NCBI RefSeq assembly: GCF_003634555.1
Contig: NZ_RBKS01000001.1
Location: 1-64,000, forward strand
Origin: Frondihabitans australicus
Lineage (GTDB): Bacteria; Actinomycetota; Actinomycetes; Actinomycetales; Microbacteriaceae
Length of the DNA stretch: 64,000 nt
Reading direction: 5' to 3'
A model generated the notes under the pieces. The model was given only the letters and a program-made list of their open reading frames with translations. It did not search any database and was not told where the DNA came from. Within the stretch, counting starts at the first letter, position 1, and each line of letters starts with the position of its first letter. Below are positions 25,451 to 34,493 of this stretch, in pieces. The translations under genes were made by a program, and so were the position numbers.

Positions 25451-26431
25451 GTGAGCATGACCCGCGCCACGCTCACCATCGCCGTGCTGACCTACCGTCG
25501 ACCCGACGACCTCGGCGCGGTGCTGCCGCTGCTGGCCTCGCAGGCCGTGGCGGCGGCTGCGGCGGACTACGACACCCGTGTGCTCGTCGTCGACAACGAT
25601 CCCGGCGCCTCGGCGCGCGACCAGGTGGCGGCGTTCGCGGCCACCGCCGAGGCGGCCACCGCCGGGTCGACCCCGGCCGGCGCGACCGTGGCGTACGCCC
25701 ACGAGCCCGAGCCCGGCATCGCCGCCGCCCGCAACCGCGCGCTCGAGGCCAGCGCCGAGAGCGACCTGCTCGTCTTCATCGACGACGACGAGCGGCCGAG
25801 CGACAAGTGGCTGGTCACCCTCCTCGACGCGTTCGAGATCGAGGGGCCGGCCGCCGTCGTGGGCCCGGTCGTCTCCGACTACTCGGTCGAGCCCGACCCG
25901 TGGATCGTGGCCGGCCGCTTCTTCGACCGCCGCCGACTGCCCACCGGCACCGAGGTCGACGTCGCCGCGACGAACAACCTGCTGCTCGACCTGCGCCTGA
26001 TGCGGAGCTGGGGGCTGGAGTTCGAGCGGTCCCTCGGCACGATCGGCCGCAGCGACACCGTGTTCACCCGCTCGATCGTCCGCCACGGAGGCCGCATGAT
26101 CTGGTGCGACGAGGCCGTCGTCACCGACGTCGTGCCACCGCACCGCCTGACCCGACAGTGGGTCGTGCAGCGCGCCTTCTCGAGCGGCAACGGCTGGAGC
26201 CTCACGTCGCTGCTCCTCGCGCCCGGCCGGGGCCTCCGCCTGCCGCTGCGACTCCGCCTCACCGGCAAGGGTCTCGTGCGTCTCGCCGGCGGCGGCGCGC
26301 GGGTCGTGGTCGGGTCCGTCGCCCGCTCGATGGGCCAGCGCGCCCGGGGCGTCCGCACCATCGCCCGCGGCGCCGGCATGGTCTCGGGCGCGTGGGGGCA
26401 CCGCTACCAGGAGTACCGCCGCAGCGCCTGA
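25451..26431 (+). CDS. Glycosyltransferase family 2
   Basis: 326 residues from a GTG with GGAAG at good spacing; an ATG two codons later is possible. GT-A motifs are LTIAVLTYRRPDDLGAVLPL, VLVVDNDPGAS, EPEPGIAAARNRAL, and LVFIDDDERPSDKW, where the DDD tract is the metal/nucleotide DXD site. AATNNLLLDLRLMRSWGLEF corresponds to the acceptor region. A basic, amphipathic C-terminus (from about residue 255) could sit on the membrane. It stands alone on the + strand between two minus-strand transferases. Confidence 0.83.
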   Translation: MSMTRATLTIAVLTYRRPDDLGAVLPLLASQAVAAAAADYDTRVLVVDNDPGASARDQVAAFAATAEAATAGSTPAGATVAYAHEPEPGIAAARNRALEASAESDLLVFIDDDERPSDKWLVTLLDAFEIEGPAAVVGPVVSDYSVEPDPWIVAGRFFDRRRLPTGTEVDVAATNNLLLDLRLMRSWGLEFERSLGTIGRSDTVFTRSIVRHGGRMIWCDEAVVTDVVPPHRLTRQWVVQRAFSSGNGWSLTSLLLAPGRGLRLPLRLRLTGKGLVRLAGGGARVVVGSVARSMGQRARGVRTIARGAGMVSGAWGHRYQEYRRSA

Positions 26432-26451
26432 GCCTGCAGCGCGTGTACGCG

Positions 26452-27606
26452 TCACGACGCCACCGGCTCTCGCACCCGCTCGAACAGGAAGTCGTCGGCG
26501 AGCAGCCGGGCGTCGACCGGGGGCAGCGTCGCGAGCACCTCGGCCCGCGACGGTCCGCCCTCCAGGGAGGCGACGATCGCGGCGGCCAGGGCCTCGGGCG
26601 AGGTGGCGGGCTCGCTGATCCTGTGCCCCGACTCTCTCAGCCACGACGCCAGGCCGGTCTCGTCGGTCGCCACCACGCGGCAGCCGTGCGAGAGCGCCTC
26701 GACGATCGGCAGCCCGATCTGCTCGCGCCACGTGGGCGACGGCTGCGACGGCAGGGCGAGCACGGCCGTGCGGGCGAGCTGCTCGTGGATCACCCGGCGC
26801 GCAGGATCGACGAGAACCTCGATCGATCCGTCGCCCGCCGCGACCTCGCGCATCTCGCCCTCGAGCGGCCCCTTGCCGAGCACCAGCAGCGTCGCGCCGG
26901 GCACCCGCTCGCGGACGAGCGGCCAGGCCGCGAGGAGCACACGCACGCCCTTCCGCTCCATGAGTGCGCCGAGGAAGGTGACGCCCAGCGGCCTCTGCTC
27001 CGCCTCGGGTGCCGTCACCGGATGGGGCGTCGAGAGCGCCAGGATCGTCGACACCTCGGCGCGCGGGGGTCGCCCGAGCACCTCGCCGTACACGTCGCGC
27101 GCGGCCGGGGTGCCGAACACCACCCGATCGACCCGGGCCCAGACGCGCCGTGCGACGACACGGTCGAGTGCTCGCCGGAGCCTCGTGCGCAGACCCCGGA
27201 GGCCTCCGCGCCGCGGGCCCTGCCGGAACGGGTCGGTGTTGCCGATGCAGTACGTCACCACCTGCGCGCGCCCGCGCCGGAGCACCCCGCGCAGCGAGAG
27301 CGCCGCGAGGGCCCACGCCGTCGAAGGCAGGCTCGAGAGCATGAGGGGCTCGTTGATCTCGATCCTGCGGACGGGGGAGCGCAGGAGCAGCAGGGCGCTC
27401 TTCAGGCCGCTCGCCTGCACCAGGTCGAGTCCGCGGGCGGCGTCCTCGTCGAAGTCGTAGCGCCGCACACCGTAGAGGATCGTCGCCGGGCTCAGCTCGT
27501 GCGCGCGCTCGAGGTGAGCGGTGCGGAGGGTCTGGTACAGGCGGACGTCGGGCAGCGTGCGCCCGACGCGGGCGGGCGCCGGGGGCGCTCCGCTCGACGT
27601 CGGCAT
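26452..27606 (-). CDS. Glycosyltransferase family 4
   Basis: 384 residues, with the ATG four nt after the Wzz/CpsD-like gene. The C-terminal donor domain has LGVTFLGALMERKGVRVLLA, LLVLGKGPLEGEM, ALPSQPSPTWREQIGLPIVE with the E-x7-E pattern, and GCRVVATDETGLASWL. The N-terminal domain is atypical: IEINEPLMLSSLP and VVTYCIGNTDPFRQGP suggest its own acceptor. It is part of the leftward operon of the exopolysaccharide locus. It is cytoplasmic; the sugar donor is unknown. Confidence 0.85.
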   Translation of the reverse strand: MPTSSGAPPAPARVGRTLPDVRLYQTLRTAHLERAHELSPATILYGVRRYDFDEDAARGLDLVQASGLKSALLLLRSPVRRIEINEPLMLSSLPSTAWALAALSLRGVLRRGRAQVVTYCIGNTDPFRQGPRRGGLRGLRTRLRRALDRVVARRVWARVDRVVFGTPAARDVYGEVLGRPPRAEVSTILALSTPHPVTAPEAEQRPLGVTFLGALMERKGVRVLLAAWPLVRERVPGATLLVLGKGPLEGEMREVAAGDGSIEVLVDPARRVIHEQLARTAVLALPSQPSPTWREQIGLPIVEALSHGCRVVATDETGLASWLRESGHRISEPATSPEALAAAIVASLEGGPSRAEVLATLPPVDARLLADDFLFERVREPVAS

Positions 27607-27610
27607 GCGG

Positions 27611-29014
27611 CTACTTCGCGTCGGTGCCCGTGACGGGGACCGGTCCGGTCGCCGGTGCGGCCGAGGTCGACGGCGCGGTCGCCGGGTGAGCGGTCGCGGC
27701 GTGCTCCTCGCGCGAGGGCGCCTTGACGTCGACCAGGACGACCCCGAGCACCGACGCCTGGACGGCGTGGATGGTCTCGATCGCGCGGACGAGCTGCGCC
27801 CGGCGCGTGCGGCGTGCCGAGGCGGCGATGAGCGCGCCCTCGGTCTGGTGGACGAGCGTGACCGAGTCGGCCGCCGAGAGGATGGCGGGCGAGACCACGA
27901 CGACGAGGTCGTAGCCGTTCTTCGCGGCGTCGAGAGCCTTGCCCAGGCCGCTGGAGCCGAGGATGAACGCGGGGTTCGACTGCGCCTGGCCGGCGACCAG
28001 CACGTCGACGCCGCCGGTCCACTCCTGGATCGCGTCTTCCAGCTTCGCGCCGCCGATGACGTCGCTGAGGCCGCGGGGGCTGGTGACGCCGGTGGCGGCG
28101 CCGACCTGGGGCGACCGGAGGTCGGCGTCGATCACGAGGACCGCCTTGCCGCGCTCGGCCGTGGCCAGGGCGAGGTTGAGGGCGAGGTCGGCCGCGTCGT
28201 GCCCGCCGAGCGGCGAGGCGACGAGGACCGACTCGAGGCTGCCGGCGACGCCCGTGTACTGCAGGGTGGCGCCGACGAGGCGGAAGTCCTCGGCACGGGC
28301 GCTCGCCGGCGACTTGACCAGCGACAGTCCGGCGGCCTCGGAGGGTGCGCGGCGGATCGTGCCGACGACGGGCGCCTCGAGCACGCGGTCGAGGTCGTGG
28401 CGGCTGCGGATCCGGGTGTCGACGAGCGCGCGGATGATGGCGACGATGACGCCGACGGCGAGACCGATGATCAGCGCCGTGATGTCGATGAGGTGGCGGT
28501 TGGGCGAGCGCGGGCCGGCCGGGGTCTGCGCGGGCTGCACGACCGAGAGGGCCACGGGCTCGGTGCCGGCCTTCGTCGACGGGCTGAGCTTGGGGGCGAC
28601 GACGCTCAGCGAGTGGGCCACGGCGTTCGCGATCGACGCGGAGCCGCGGGCGGTGGAGTCGGAGACGGTGATCTCGACGAAGACGGTGTTCGTCGGGCTC
28701 GTCGACGAGATGCTGCGCGCGAGCTTCGTCGGAGTCGTCGAGAGACCGAGCTCGTCGATCACCGGGTCGAGGACCCGGGCCGTCGTGGCCAGCTCGGCGT
28801 ACGAGGAGACGAGCGCGTGCGTGTACGTCGACCCCTGGGCGAGCTGGTCGATCGTCGAGCCCTCGGCCACCGAGACGAAGACCTTGCTGGTCGACTGGTA
28901 GACGTCGGGCTTCCCGTGGCCGTAGCCGTAGCCGGCGGCCAGGCCGACGAGGCCGAGCACCACGACGACGATCCAGCTCTTGCGGATCGCGGTCCAGTAA
29001 TCGCGAGGGTCCAT
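27611..29014 (-). CDS. Wzz/CpsC-CpsD-like chain-length protein with degenerate ATPase
   Basis: 467 residues from the ATG at 29014 (GGAG at good spacing); a longer frame to 29083 lacks a ribosome site. The Wzz domain is bounded by two helices: SWIVVVVLGLVGLAAGYGYG near the start and IIGLAVGVIVAIIRA near residue 200. The C-terminal part aligns with BY-kinases but the P-loop is lost: ASPLGGHDAADLALNLA stands where the family has G-E-G-K-(S/T). The Walker A' strand VLVIDADLRSP remains. The tail lacks the tyrosine cluster. It probably sets polymer length and assembly as a structural, non-kinase protein. Confidence 0.82.
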   Translation of the reverse strand: MDPRDYWTAIRKSWIVVVVLGLVGLAAGYGYGHGKPDVYQSTSKVFVSVAEGSTIDQLAQGSTYTHALVSSYAELATTARVLDPVIDELGLSTTPTKLARSISSTSPTNTVFVEITVSDSTARGSASIANAVAHSLSVVAPKLSPSTKAGTEPVALSVVQPAQTPAGPRSPNRHLIDITALIIGLAVGVIVAIIRALVDTRIRSRHDLDRVLEAPVVGTIRRAPSEAAGLSLVKSPASARAEDFRLVGATLQYTGVAGSLESVLVASPLGGHDAADLALNLALATAERGKAVLVIDADLRSPQVGAATGVTSPRGLSDVIGGAKLEDAIQEWTGGVDVLVAGQAQSNPAFILGSSGLGKALDAAKNGYDLVVVVSPAILSAADSVTLVHQTEGALIAASARRTRRAQLVRAIETIHAVQASVLGVVLVDVKAPSREEHAATAHPATAPSTSAAPATGPVPVTGTDAK

Positions 29015-29151
29015 GAAATCGCTCCCCAATCCATGTCGATGGGGCCTCGTGCTGGCGATCGGGATTTCGGGCTCCCGGGCCATCTCACGCAGAGGTCTCC
29101 CGAGAGCCTGACTAGCGAATCCCGCTCATCTTACGGCAGTGGCGGGAGTGC

Positions 29152-30867
29152 TCACGAGGCTCTTTCTGCTCTCACCGCGTCGGCAGGTGCCCCCAAAAGA
29201 GGGGACACATCGGGGGACGTCTCGTCGCGGCGGCGAAAGCGCTCCGCGAGCGATCGCATCGACACGCCCGCGAGCACCACGAAGAAGGGCACGTAGAGGT
29301 ACACGTAGCGCGAGCGACCCTCGAACAGCATGAGGAAGACGATGAGGCCCAGGATCGCGACACGCATCGCGACCGACGCGTCCCCGAACAGTCTCCGATC
29401 GCGGCGGAGCACGAGGGGCGCGGCGCCCAGAAGCAGCACCAGGGTCCACATCGCCTGCCACAGGTCGACGAGCGCCGGGTGGAGAGCGCCCGAGGGGCCG
29501 TAGACCGCCTGGGCGTCCTTCCCGAGCGAGTCGGTCACGATGAACGGCAGGTTGAGCTCGCCTCCTTCCTGCCACTGGTAGAAGGTGCCGTCGCCGAGGA
29601 ACCTGGCGGTCTTCTCGGCCAGGAACCCGGCGTACCTGACGGGGCCCTGCGCGGCCACGTTCGAGGCGTAGCCCTGAAGGCCCTCGGCGAACTTGCCGGC
29701 CTCGGTCGGGATCGCGCGGGTGACGGCGACGTCATGGGCGTCGTAGCCGCCGGTGCCGTGCGATCCCATCTTGAGGAAGTGCGTGAGCGGGAACTGCGTC
29801 GTGTCGTGCGCCAGCGAGAACGGGACCGTGCCGGAGCGATCGAGCACCGCGCCGATGCCGACGTGCGCCACTCCCAGCACGACGAGCGCCGCGACGATCG
29901 ACGCGACCGGAGGCAGCAGCGCCCGAGCGCCCGCGCGCCGCAGCGGCACCCGGATCAGCACGACGAGAGCGACGGCGACGACCGCGAAGACGGTCGTCGG
30001 CTTGATCTCGTACCCGACGGCCGTCACGAGTCCGATCCCGCCCCACCAGAGCAGCCGGGCGCGCGTCGTCCCGGCGGAGTCGGCCCTGAGGAACAGGTAG
30101 ATCACGAGGATCGGGAAGACCAGCCCCAGCGTGTCGGAGTACACCGTTCCGATCCACGGCGACAGGACCACGAGCACGGCGGTCGGCAGCAGGGTGAAGA
30201 TCGCCACCTGGCGTCCTGCGACCCGACGCGCCACGGTGAAGGTGAGGAGCACGCCGCACGCGAGCACGGCGGCGTTCGCCGCGACGGCGAGGGCGTAGAA
30301 GAGCGCCGGCGGCCCCGAGATGTGAGCGATCGCCTTGACGAGGGCGAACGACTTCCAGAGCGAGAAGGTGAGGAAGACGTTGTTCGGGTACATCGAGAAG
30401 TAGCGCACCTCCTCGCCGTTCAGGCCGTGGCCCGCGGTGAGGTTGATGGCGGCGCCGAACACGACCCCGGCGTCGAATCCCGGGCTCCTGAGCGTGAGCA
30501 TGCCGATGACCAGCAGGATCGCGAAGGCCGCGACCACGACACCCGCCACGGCCAGCCCGTTCGCCCGGCGAGACCGGCGCGCGAACCGGCGGTCGACGAC
30601 ACCCGCCCAGAGGTAGGCGAACGGCAGCGCGGCCGCCAGCACCACCGCCGTGATCGTCACGGCGATCATCGAGTAGCGGCGCGGGCCGAACCAGGGGTCG
30701 AGGACGAGGTTCGCCACCACGGCGGCGAGCACGACGGCCAGGACGAGCGACACGACGACGAAGGCGCCGCGGGGGCGCCGCTGTGACCCGTCGACGGTGG
30801 CGGAAGGCGTGGGGTCGGGATCCTGCGTCCCGGAGCCATCGACGGTGACGGCGGTGTCGGCGGTCAC
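29152..30867 (-). CDS. GT-C-type membrane glycosyltransferase (GT39-like)
   Basis: 571 residues from a GTG that overlaps the stop of the GtrB-like gene (GTGA). A cytoplasmic tail of about 35 residues is followed by around twelve helices. The loop SPGFDAGVVFGAAINLTAGH, then EEVRYFSMYPNNVFLTF, resembles actinobacterial mannosyl/arabinosyl GT-C proteins, with the Asp as candidate catalytic acid. SPWIGTVYSDTLGLVFPILV and EIKPTTVF are family-like. It should use the polyprenyl-phosphate sugar made by its partner gene and decorate a surface glycan. The extreme 3' codons carry the regulatory-looking motif at 29191-29207. Confidence 0.75.
   Translation of the reverse strand: MTADTAVTVDGSGTQDPDPTPSATVDGSQRRPRGAFVVVSLVLAVVLAAVVANLVLDPWFGPRRYSMIAVTITAVVLAAALPFAYLWAGVVDRRFARRSRRANGLAVAGVVVAAFAILLVIGMLTLRSPGFDAGVVFGAAINLTAGHGLNGEEVRYFSMYPNNVFLTFSLWKSFALVKAIAHISGPPALFYALAVAANAAVLACGVLLTFTVARRVAGRQVAIFTLLPTAVLVVLSPWIGTVYSDTLGLVFPILVIYLFLRADSAGTTRARLLWWGGIGLVTAVGYEIKPTTVFAVVAVALVVLIRVPLRRAGARALLPPVASIVAALVVLGVAHVGIGAVLDRSGTVPFSLAHDTTQFPLTHFLKMGSHGTGGYDAHDVAVTRAIPTEAGKFAEGLQGYASNVAAQGPVRYAGFLAEKTARFLGDGTFYQWQEGGELNLPFIVTDSLGKDAQAVYGPSGALHPALVDLWQAMWTLVLLLGAAPLVLRRDRRLFGDASVAMRVAILGLIVFLMLFEGRSRYVYLYVPFFVVLAGVSMRSLAERFRRRDETSPDVSPLLGAPADAVRAERAS
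29191..29207 (-). promoter_or_regulatory. TGTCCCC-N6-GGGG site upstream of the Wzz-like gene
   Basis: On the minus strand this is TGTCCCC-TCTTTT-GGGG, about 177 nt before the Wzz-like start. It lies inside the last codons of the upstream GT-C gene. Those codons (GAT GTG TCC CCT CTT TTG GGG GCA CCT) are mostly rare in this genome, as if the DNA itself were conserved. The 137-nt gap that follows shows no other clear element. Confidence 0.45.
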
Positions 30868-31907
30868 TGCGTGGCTGCGGTTCGGTCGTCGGCGGAGGCC
30901 GGCGTGCCCACGGGGGCGACGCTGGTCGCCTGCGGGGCCGACGCTGCGGCGGCGATCGGCGTCACGAGCGCGACGGGAGAGGGGCGCTCGTCGCGGAGGG
31001 CGTAGAGGGGGCGCTGCTGCACCTGCCGGTAGATCCGGCCGACGTAGCCGCCGAGGATCCCCAGCATGATCAGCTGCAGGCCGCCCATGAGCAGGATCGA
31101 CAGGACGATGAACGCCCAGCCCGCGACGACCACCTGTGGCACGAACAGCTTCATGACCAGCACGTAGACGATGCCGACGACGCTGAACGCGGCGGCGACG
31201 AAGCCGATGCGCGAGATGATCTTGAGCGGAAACGTCGAGAAGCCCATGATCCCGTCGGTGGCGAAGGTGATCATCTTGCCGAGCGGGTACCCGGACTCGC
31301 CCGAGTGGCGCTCGTCGCGGTCGAACTGCACGGCGGTCTGGTCGAAGCCGATGAAGCTCACCATGCCGCGGAGGAAGCGGTCGCGCTCCTTGTACTTGGA
31401 CAGTTCGTCGACCACGCGCCGGTCGAGGAGGCGGAAGTCACCCGTGTTCGCCGGGATGTCGACCTCCGACATGTAGCGGAGGCCCTTGTAGAAGGCCGCG
31501 GCGGTCGCCTTCTTGAACGGGGTGTCCTTCCGCGACCGACGCTGCGCGTAGACGACGTCCCAGCCCTCCTCCCACTTGGCGAGGAGGTCGATCGAGACCC
31601 GCGGGGGATCCTGCAGGTCGGAGTCCATGATGATCACGGCGTCGCCGGTCGACGCGTCGAGCCCCGCCGTCACCGCGATCTGGTGGCCGTAGTTCCGGGC
31701 GAAGTCGAGGACTTTCACCCGCGGGTCGTCGGCGGCCAGCGCGCGGAGCTTCGCCAGCGAGTCGTCGCGCGAGCCGTCGTTGACGAAGATCAGCTCGATC
31801 TCGTAGGGGAGGCCGCGCACGACCTCGTCGACCGTGCGGTAGAGCAGGTCGATGTTGCCGGTCTCGTTGTAGATCGGGAAGACGTAGGAGACTCGTGATC
31901 CGCGCAT
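30864..31907 (-). CDS. GtrB/DPM1-like polyprenyl-phosphate glycosyltransferase
   Basis: 347 residues. The ATG at 31907 is preceded by AGGA; the frame further upstream is a shadow. GT2 motifs are VSYVFPIYNETGNIDLLYRT, LIFVNDGSRDDSLAKL, ARNYGHQIAVTAGLD, and VIIMDSDLQDPP (DXD). Two C-terminal helices follow: FVAAAFSVVGIVYVLVMKLF and AGWAFIVLSILLMGGLQLIM, then GGYVGRIYRQVQQRPLY. This arrangement is typical of GtrB, which moves a sugar from a nucleotide to undecaprenyl phosphate. It is coupled to the GT-C gene that follows, so the pair forms a donor-maker and a user. Confidence 0.9.
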   Translation of the reverse strand: MRGSRVSYVFPIYNETGNIDLLYRTVDEVVRGLPYEIELIFVNDGSRDDSLAKLRALAADDPRVKVLDFARNYGHQIAVTAGLDASTGDAVIIMDSDLQDPPRVSIDLLAKWEEGWDVVYAQRRSRKDTPFKKATAAAFYKGLRYMSEVDIPANTGDFRLLDRRVVDELSKYKERDRFLRGMVSFIGFDQTAVQFDRDERHSGESGYPLGKMITFATDGIMGFSTFPLKIISRIGFVAAAFSVVGIVYVLVMKLFVPQVVVAGWAFIVLSILLMGGLQLIMLGILGGYVGRIYRQVQQRPLYALRDERPSPVALVTPIAAAASAPQATSVAPVGTPASADDRTAATQ

Positions 31908-32105
31908 CGCTGCATGTCCTGGGGTAAGCGAAGGGACCGCGTGCCGTACGCGGTACCGTCGGCGATCGCTCGGGTCCACCGCGGTTTCGGGTCGGGGCAG
32001 ACTCGTCGGGCACGATCGACGATGGCTCATTTACGCAGTCTCGGGGCCCGCTGTCAAGGGCTTGTGTGCACGCTGCGCAGCCGTCTCGTCACGCCGGCGC
32101 CCCGG

Positions 32106-32897
32106 TCATCGCCGGCGGAGCGCCCCGGTCACGACGGTCGCGTCGAGATCGTCGTCGCGCACGACCCTCGCCGCGAACCCGTTCGCCTCCAGATGCGCGA
32201 CGGTCGTCGCCGACTGGCGCTCGCTCGTCTCGATGGCGAGCACGCCCTCCGATCGCAGCCATTCCGGCGCCGTCTCGGCGATCCGGCGCTGCAGCTCGGT
32301 GCCCGTGGGGCCGCCGTCGAGGGCGTGGTTCGGTTCGTGCTCGCGGGCCTCGGCGGGCATGAAGGCGATCTCGCCGGTGGGCACGTAGGGTGCGTTCGCC
32401 ACGACGACGTCGAGCCGGCCGCGCCACTCGGGCGGCAGCGCGTCGAACAGGTCGCCGGTGAAGACGTGGCCTGCGTCGCGGACGTTCGTGCGGGCGTCGG
32501 CGGTGGCGCGCTCGTCGAGGTCGGCGGCGAGCACCCGCGCTCTCGGACGTGCGGCCTCGATCGCCGCGGCGACGGCGCCGGCCCCGCAGCAGAGGTCGAG
32601 CACGGCGGCGTCGGTCGCACGGTCGGCGAGTGCCGTTGCCGCCAGGGCGACCTCGACCAAGAGGCCCGTGCGCTGCCGCGGCACGAACACCCCCGGCGCC
32701 ACGTTCACCCGCAGCCCCCGGAACTCGGCCCAGCCCACGATCACCTCGAGCGGCTCACCGGCCTCGCGACGGCGCAGGCGCGCCTCCAGGGCGGCCTCGT
32801 CGGGGTCGTCGGCGAGCAGGATCCGCGCCTCGTCTTCTGCGAACACGCAGCCGGCCGCCCGGAGGCGTGCGACGACCTCGTCGACGGGAGCGTTCAG
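32106..32897 (-). CDS. PrmC-related protein-glutamine methyltransferase (TIGR03704-like)
   Basis: About 264 residues. It has a helical N-terminal part (RLRAAGCVFAEDEARILL), then FVPRQRTGLLVEVALA, SAM-binding VLDLCCGAGAVAAAI, LAADLDERA, and VVANAPYVPTGEIAFMPAE. The catalytic motif is NAPY where true PrmC has NPPY; this fits the related family of unknown substrate rather than the release-factor enzyme. No ATG or GTG lies at the expected start. The best guess is a CTG at 32897 overlapping the VOC stop (CTGA); the next in-frame GTG, at 32846, would cut the first helix. Confidence 0.75.
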   Translation of the reverse strand: MNAPVDEVVARLRAAGCVFAEDEARILLADDPDEAALEARLRRREAGEPLEVIVGWAEFRGLRVNVAPGVFVPRQRTGLLVEVALAATALADRATDAAVLDLCCGAGAVAAAIEAARPRARVLAADLDERATADARTNVRDAGHVFTGDLFDALPPEWRGRLDVVVANAPYVPTGEIAFMPAEAREHEPNHALDGGPTGTELQRRIAETAPEWLRSEGVLAIETSERQSATTVAHLEANGFAARVVRDDDLDATVVTGALRRR

Positions 32898-33373
32898 GAT
32901 CCTGCGCCCGATGCCGCGACAGCGGCCTCCACGGCCGACTCGAGGTCGGCGATGACGATCTTCGTCATGCCCATCATCGCCTGCATCGCGGCCTGGGCGA
33001 CGACCGGATCGGAGTCGCCCATCAGCTCGGGCAGGCGCGTCGGCACGATCTGCCACGCCATGCCGAACCGGTCGAACAGCCAGCCGCACTGGCTCTCGCG
33101 GCCGTCGCCGGCGGTGAGGGAGTCCCAGTAGTGGTCGACCTCGGCCTGGTCGGCGCACGAGACCATGAACGACACCGACTCGTGGAACGGCACCTCGTAG
33201 CCGTTGATCAGAGTCCAGGTCTGGCCGCCCATCTCGAGCGTCGCCGCCAGGAGCTTCCCGTCGGGGTAGCGGCTGCGATCGGTCACGATCGCATCCGGGA
33301 AGATGCCGCAGTAGTAGTCGAGCGCCTCTTCGGCACGGTCGCCGTAGAGGAGGGCTGGGGAGATCTTCGACAT
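32894..33373 (-). CDS. VOC-superfamily (PhnB-like) protein
   Basis: 159 residues; the ATG has GAGG at good spacing. Characteristic PhnB/glyoxalase-like text is ISPALLYGDRAEEALDYYCG, FPDAIVTDRSRYPDGKLLAA, FHESVSFMVSCADQAEVDHY, and GWLFDRFGMAWQIVPTRLPE. Such proteins were long annotated as 3-demethylubiquinone methyltransferase-like; the true role is usually unknown. The C-terminal MGMTKIVIADLESAVEAA is a common family ending. It precedes the PrmC-like gene, whose start overlaps its stop. Confidence 0.82.
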   Translation of the reverse strand: MSKISPALLYGDRAEEALDYYCGIFPDAIVTDRSRYPDGKLLAATLEMGGQTWTLINGYEVPFHESVSFMVSCADQAEVDHYWDSLTAGDGRESQCGWLFDRFGMAWQIVPTRLPELMGDSDPVVAQAAMQAMMGMTKIVIADLESAVEAAVAASGAGS

Positions 33374-33467
33374 GGTCACCTCGCTGGTCGCGGTCGTCGC
33401 CCGCCGCGTCGAGCGAGCCCGGGGACATCCTCGTCCGCCGTGAAGGCAACGATGCCACGATGGGAGC

Positions 33468-34493
33468 ATGACCGGCGACCCCGTCCTCACCGATCGCGCC
33501 ACCGCCTGCCTCACCGGGCTGGCGATCGGTGACGCCCTCGGCATGCCGACCCAGTCGATGTCGCGCGGCATGATCCTCCGCGACCACGGCCGCATCACCG
33601 ATTTCGTCGACGCCGGCCCGCACCAGCGGATCGCCGCCGGCATGACCGCGGGCAGCGTCACCGACGACACCGAGCAGGCCCTCCTGCTCGCCCGGCTGAT
33701 CGTGGACGGCCACGGTGTCGTCGACCCGCTGGAGTTCGCCGACCGCCTCGTCGAGTGGGAGCGCGGCATGCAGGCCCGCGGCTCCCTCGACCTGCTCGGC
33801 CCGTCGACGAAGGCCGCCGTGCAGAAGATCCTCGACGGCGTGCCCGCCTCCGAGGCCGGGAAGACCGGCACGACCAATGGCGCCGCCATGCGCATCGCAC
33901 CCGTCGGCATCGCCACGCCCGTCCACGACCTCGAGGCCCTCGTCGACGCGGTGGAGGAGGCCAGCGCGGTCACCCACAACACGGGCCTCGGCATCGCGGG
34001 AGCATCGGCCGTCGCCGCCGCGATCAGCGCGGGGCTCGACGGCGCGGGGGTCGAGGAGGCTCTCGACGCGGCCACCGACGCCGCCGCGATCGGGGCGACC
34101 CGCGGCTCCTGGGTCGTCGGTGGGAACGTCGCCGCCCGGATCGCCTGGGCTCGGGCGTTTCTCGCCGGAATCCCTGCCGACGAGCGCCTCGGCGCCGTCT
34201 ACGACGTGATCGGCACGTCGGTCGCCTCGCAGGAGTCGGTGGTCGCCGCGCTCGCCCTCGTCTCGATCGAGCAGGAGCCGTGGGTCACCCTGGGCGACGC
34301 CGCCTCCGTCGGCGGCGACACCGACACGATCGGGGCGATGGCCGGCGCCGTGCTGGGGGCGATCCACGGGTCGTCCGTCTGGCCGGGTGCCGCCGTCGAC
34401 ACCGTGACCCGGGTGAACGCCCTCGACCTCGCGCCGCTCGTCGACGGTCTGCTCGTGATCCGCGGGAGGCGGGCCGGGCGGGGGCTGTCGTGA
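33468..34493 (+). CDS. ADP-ribosylglycohydrolase family protein (DraG-like)
   Basis: 341 residues. It has the three metal-site motifs: LTGLAIGDALGMPTQS near the start, GSVTDDTEQALLLA, and SVGGDTDTIGAMAGAVLGA towards the end. These bind the two Mg2+/Mn2+ ions of DraG/ARH enzymes that remove ADP-ribose or related glycosides from proteins, nucleic acids or small molecules. The 1-nt-shifted overlap with the PfkB gene (GTGA) shows coupling. E. coli yegU-yegV has the same pairing, also of undefined substrate, so a nucleoside or ribosyl salvage role is an inference. Confidence 0.88.
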   Translation: MTGDPVLTDRATACLTGLAIGDALGMPTQSMSRGMILRDHGRITDFVDAGPHQRIAAGMTAGSVTDDTEQALLLARLIVDGHGVVDPLEFADRLVEWERGMQARGSLDLLGPSTKAAVQKILDGVPASEAGKTGTTNGAAMRIAPVGIATPVHDLEALVDAVEEASAVTHNTGLGIAGASAVAAAISAGLDGAGVEEALDAATDAAAIGATRGSWVVGGNVAARIAWARAFLAGIPADERLGAVYDVIGTSVASQESVVAALALVSIEQEPWVTLGDAASVGGDTDTIGAMAGAVLGAIHGSSVWPGAAVDTVTRVNALDLAPLVDGLLVIRGRRAGRGLS

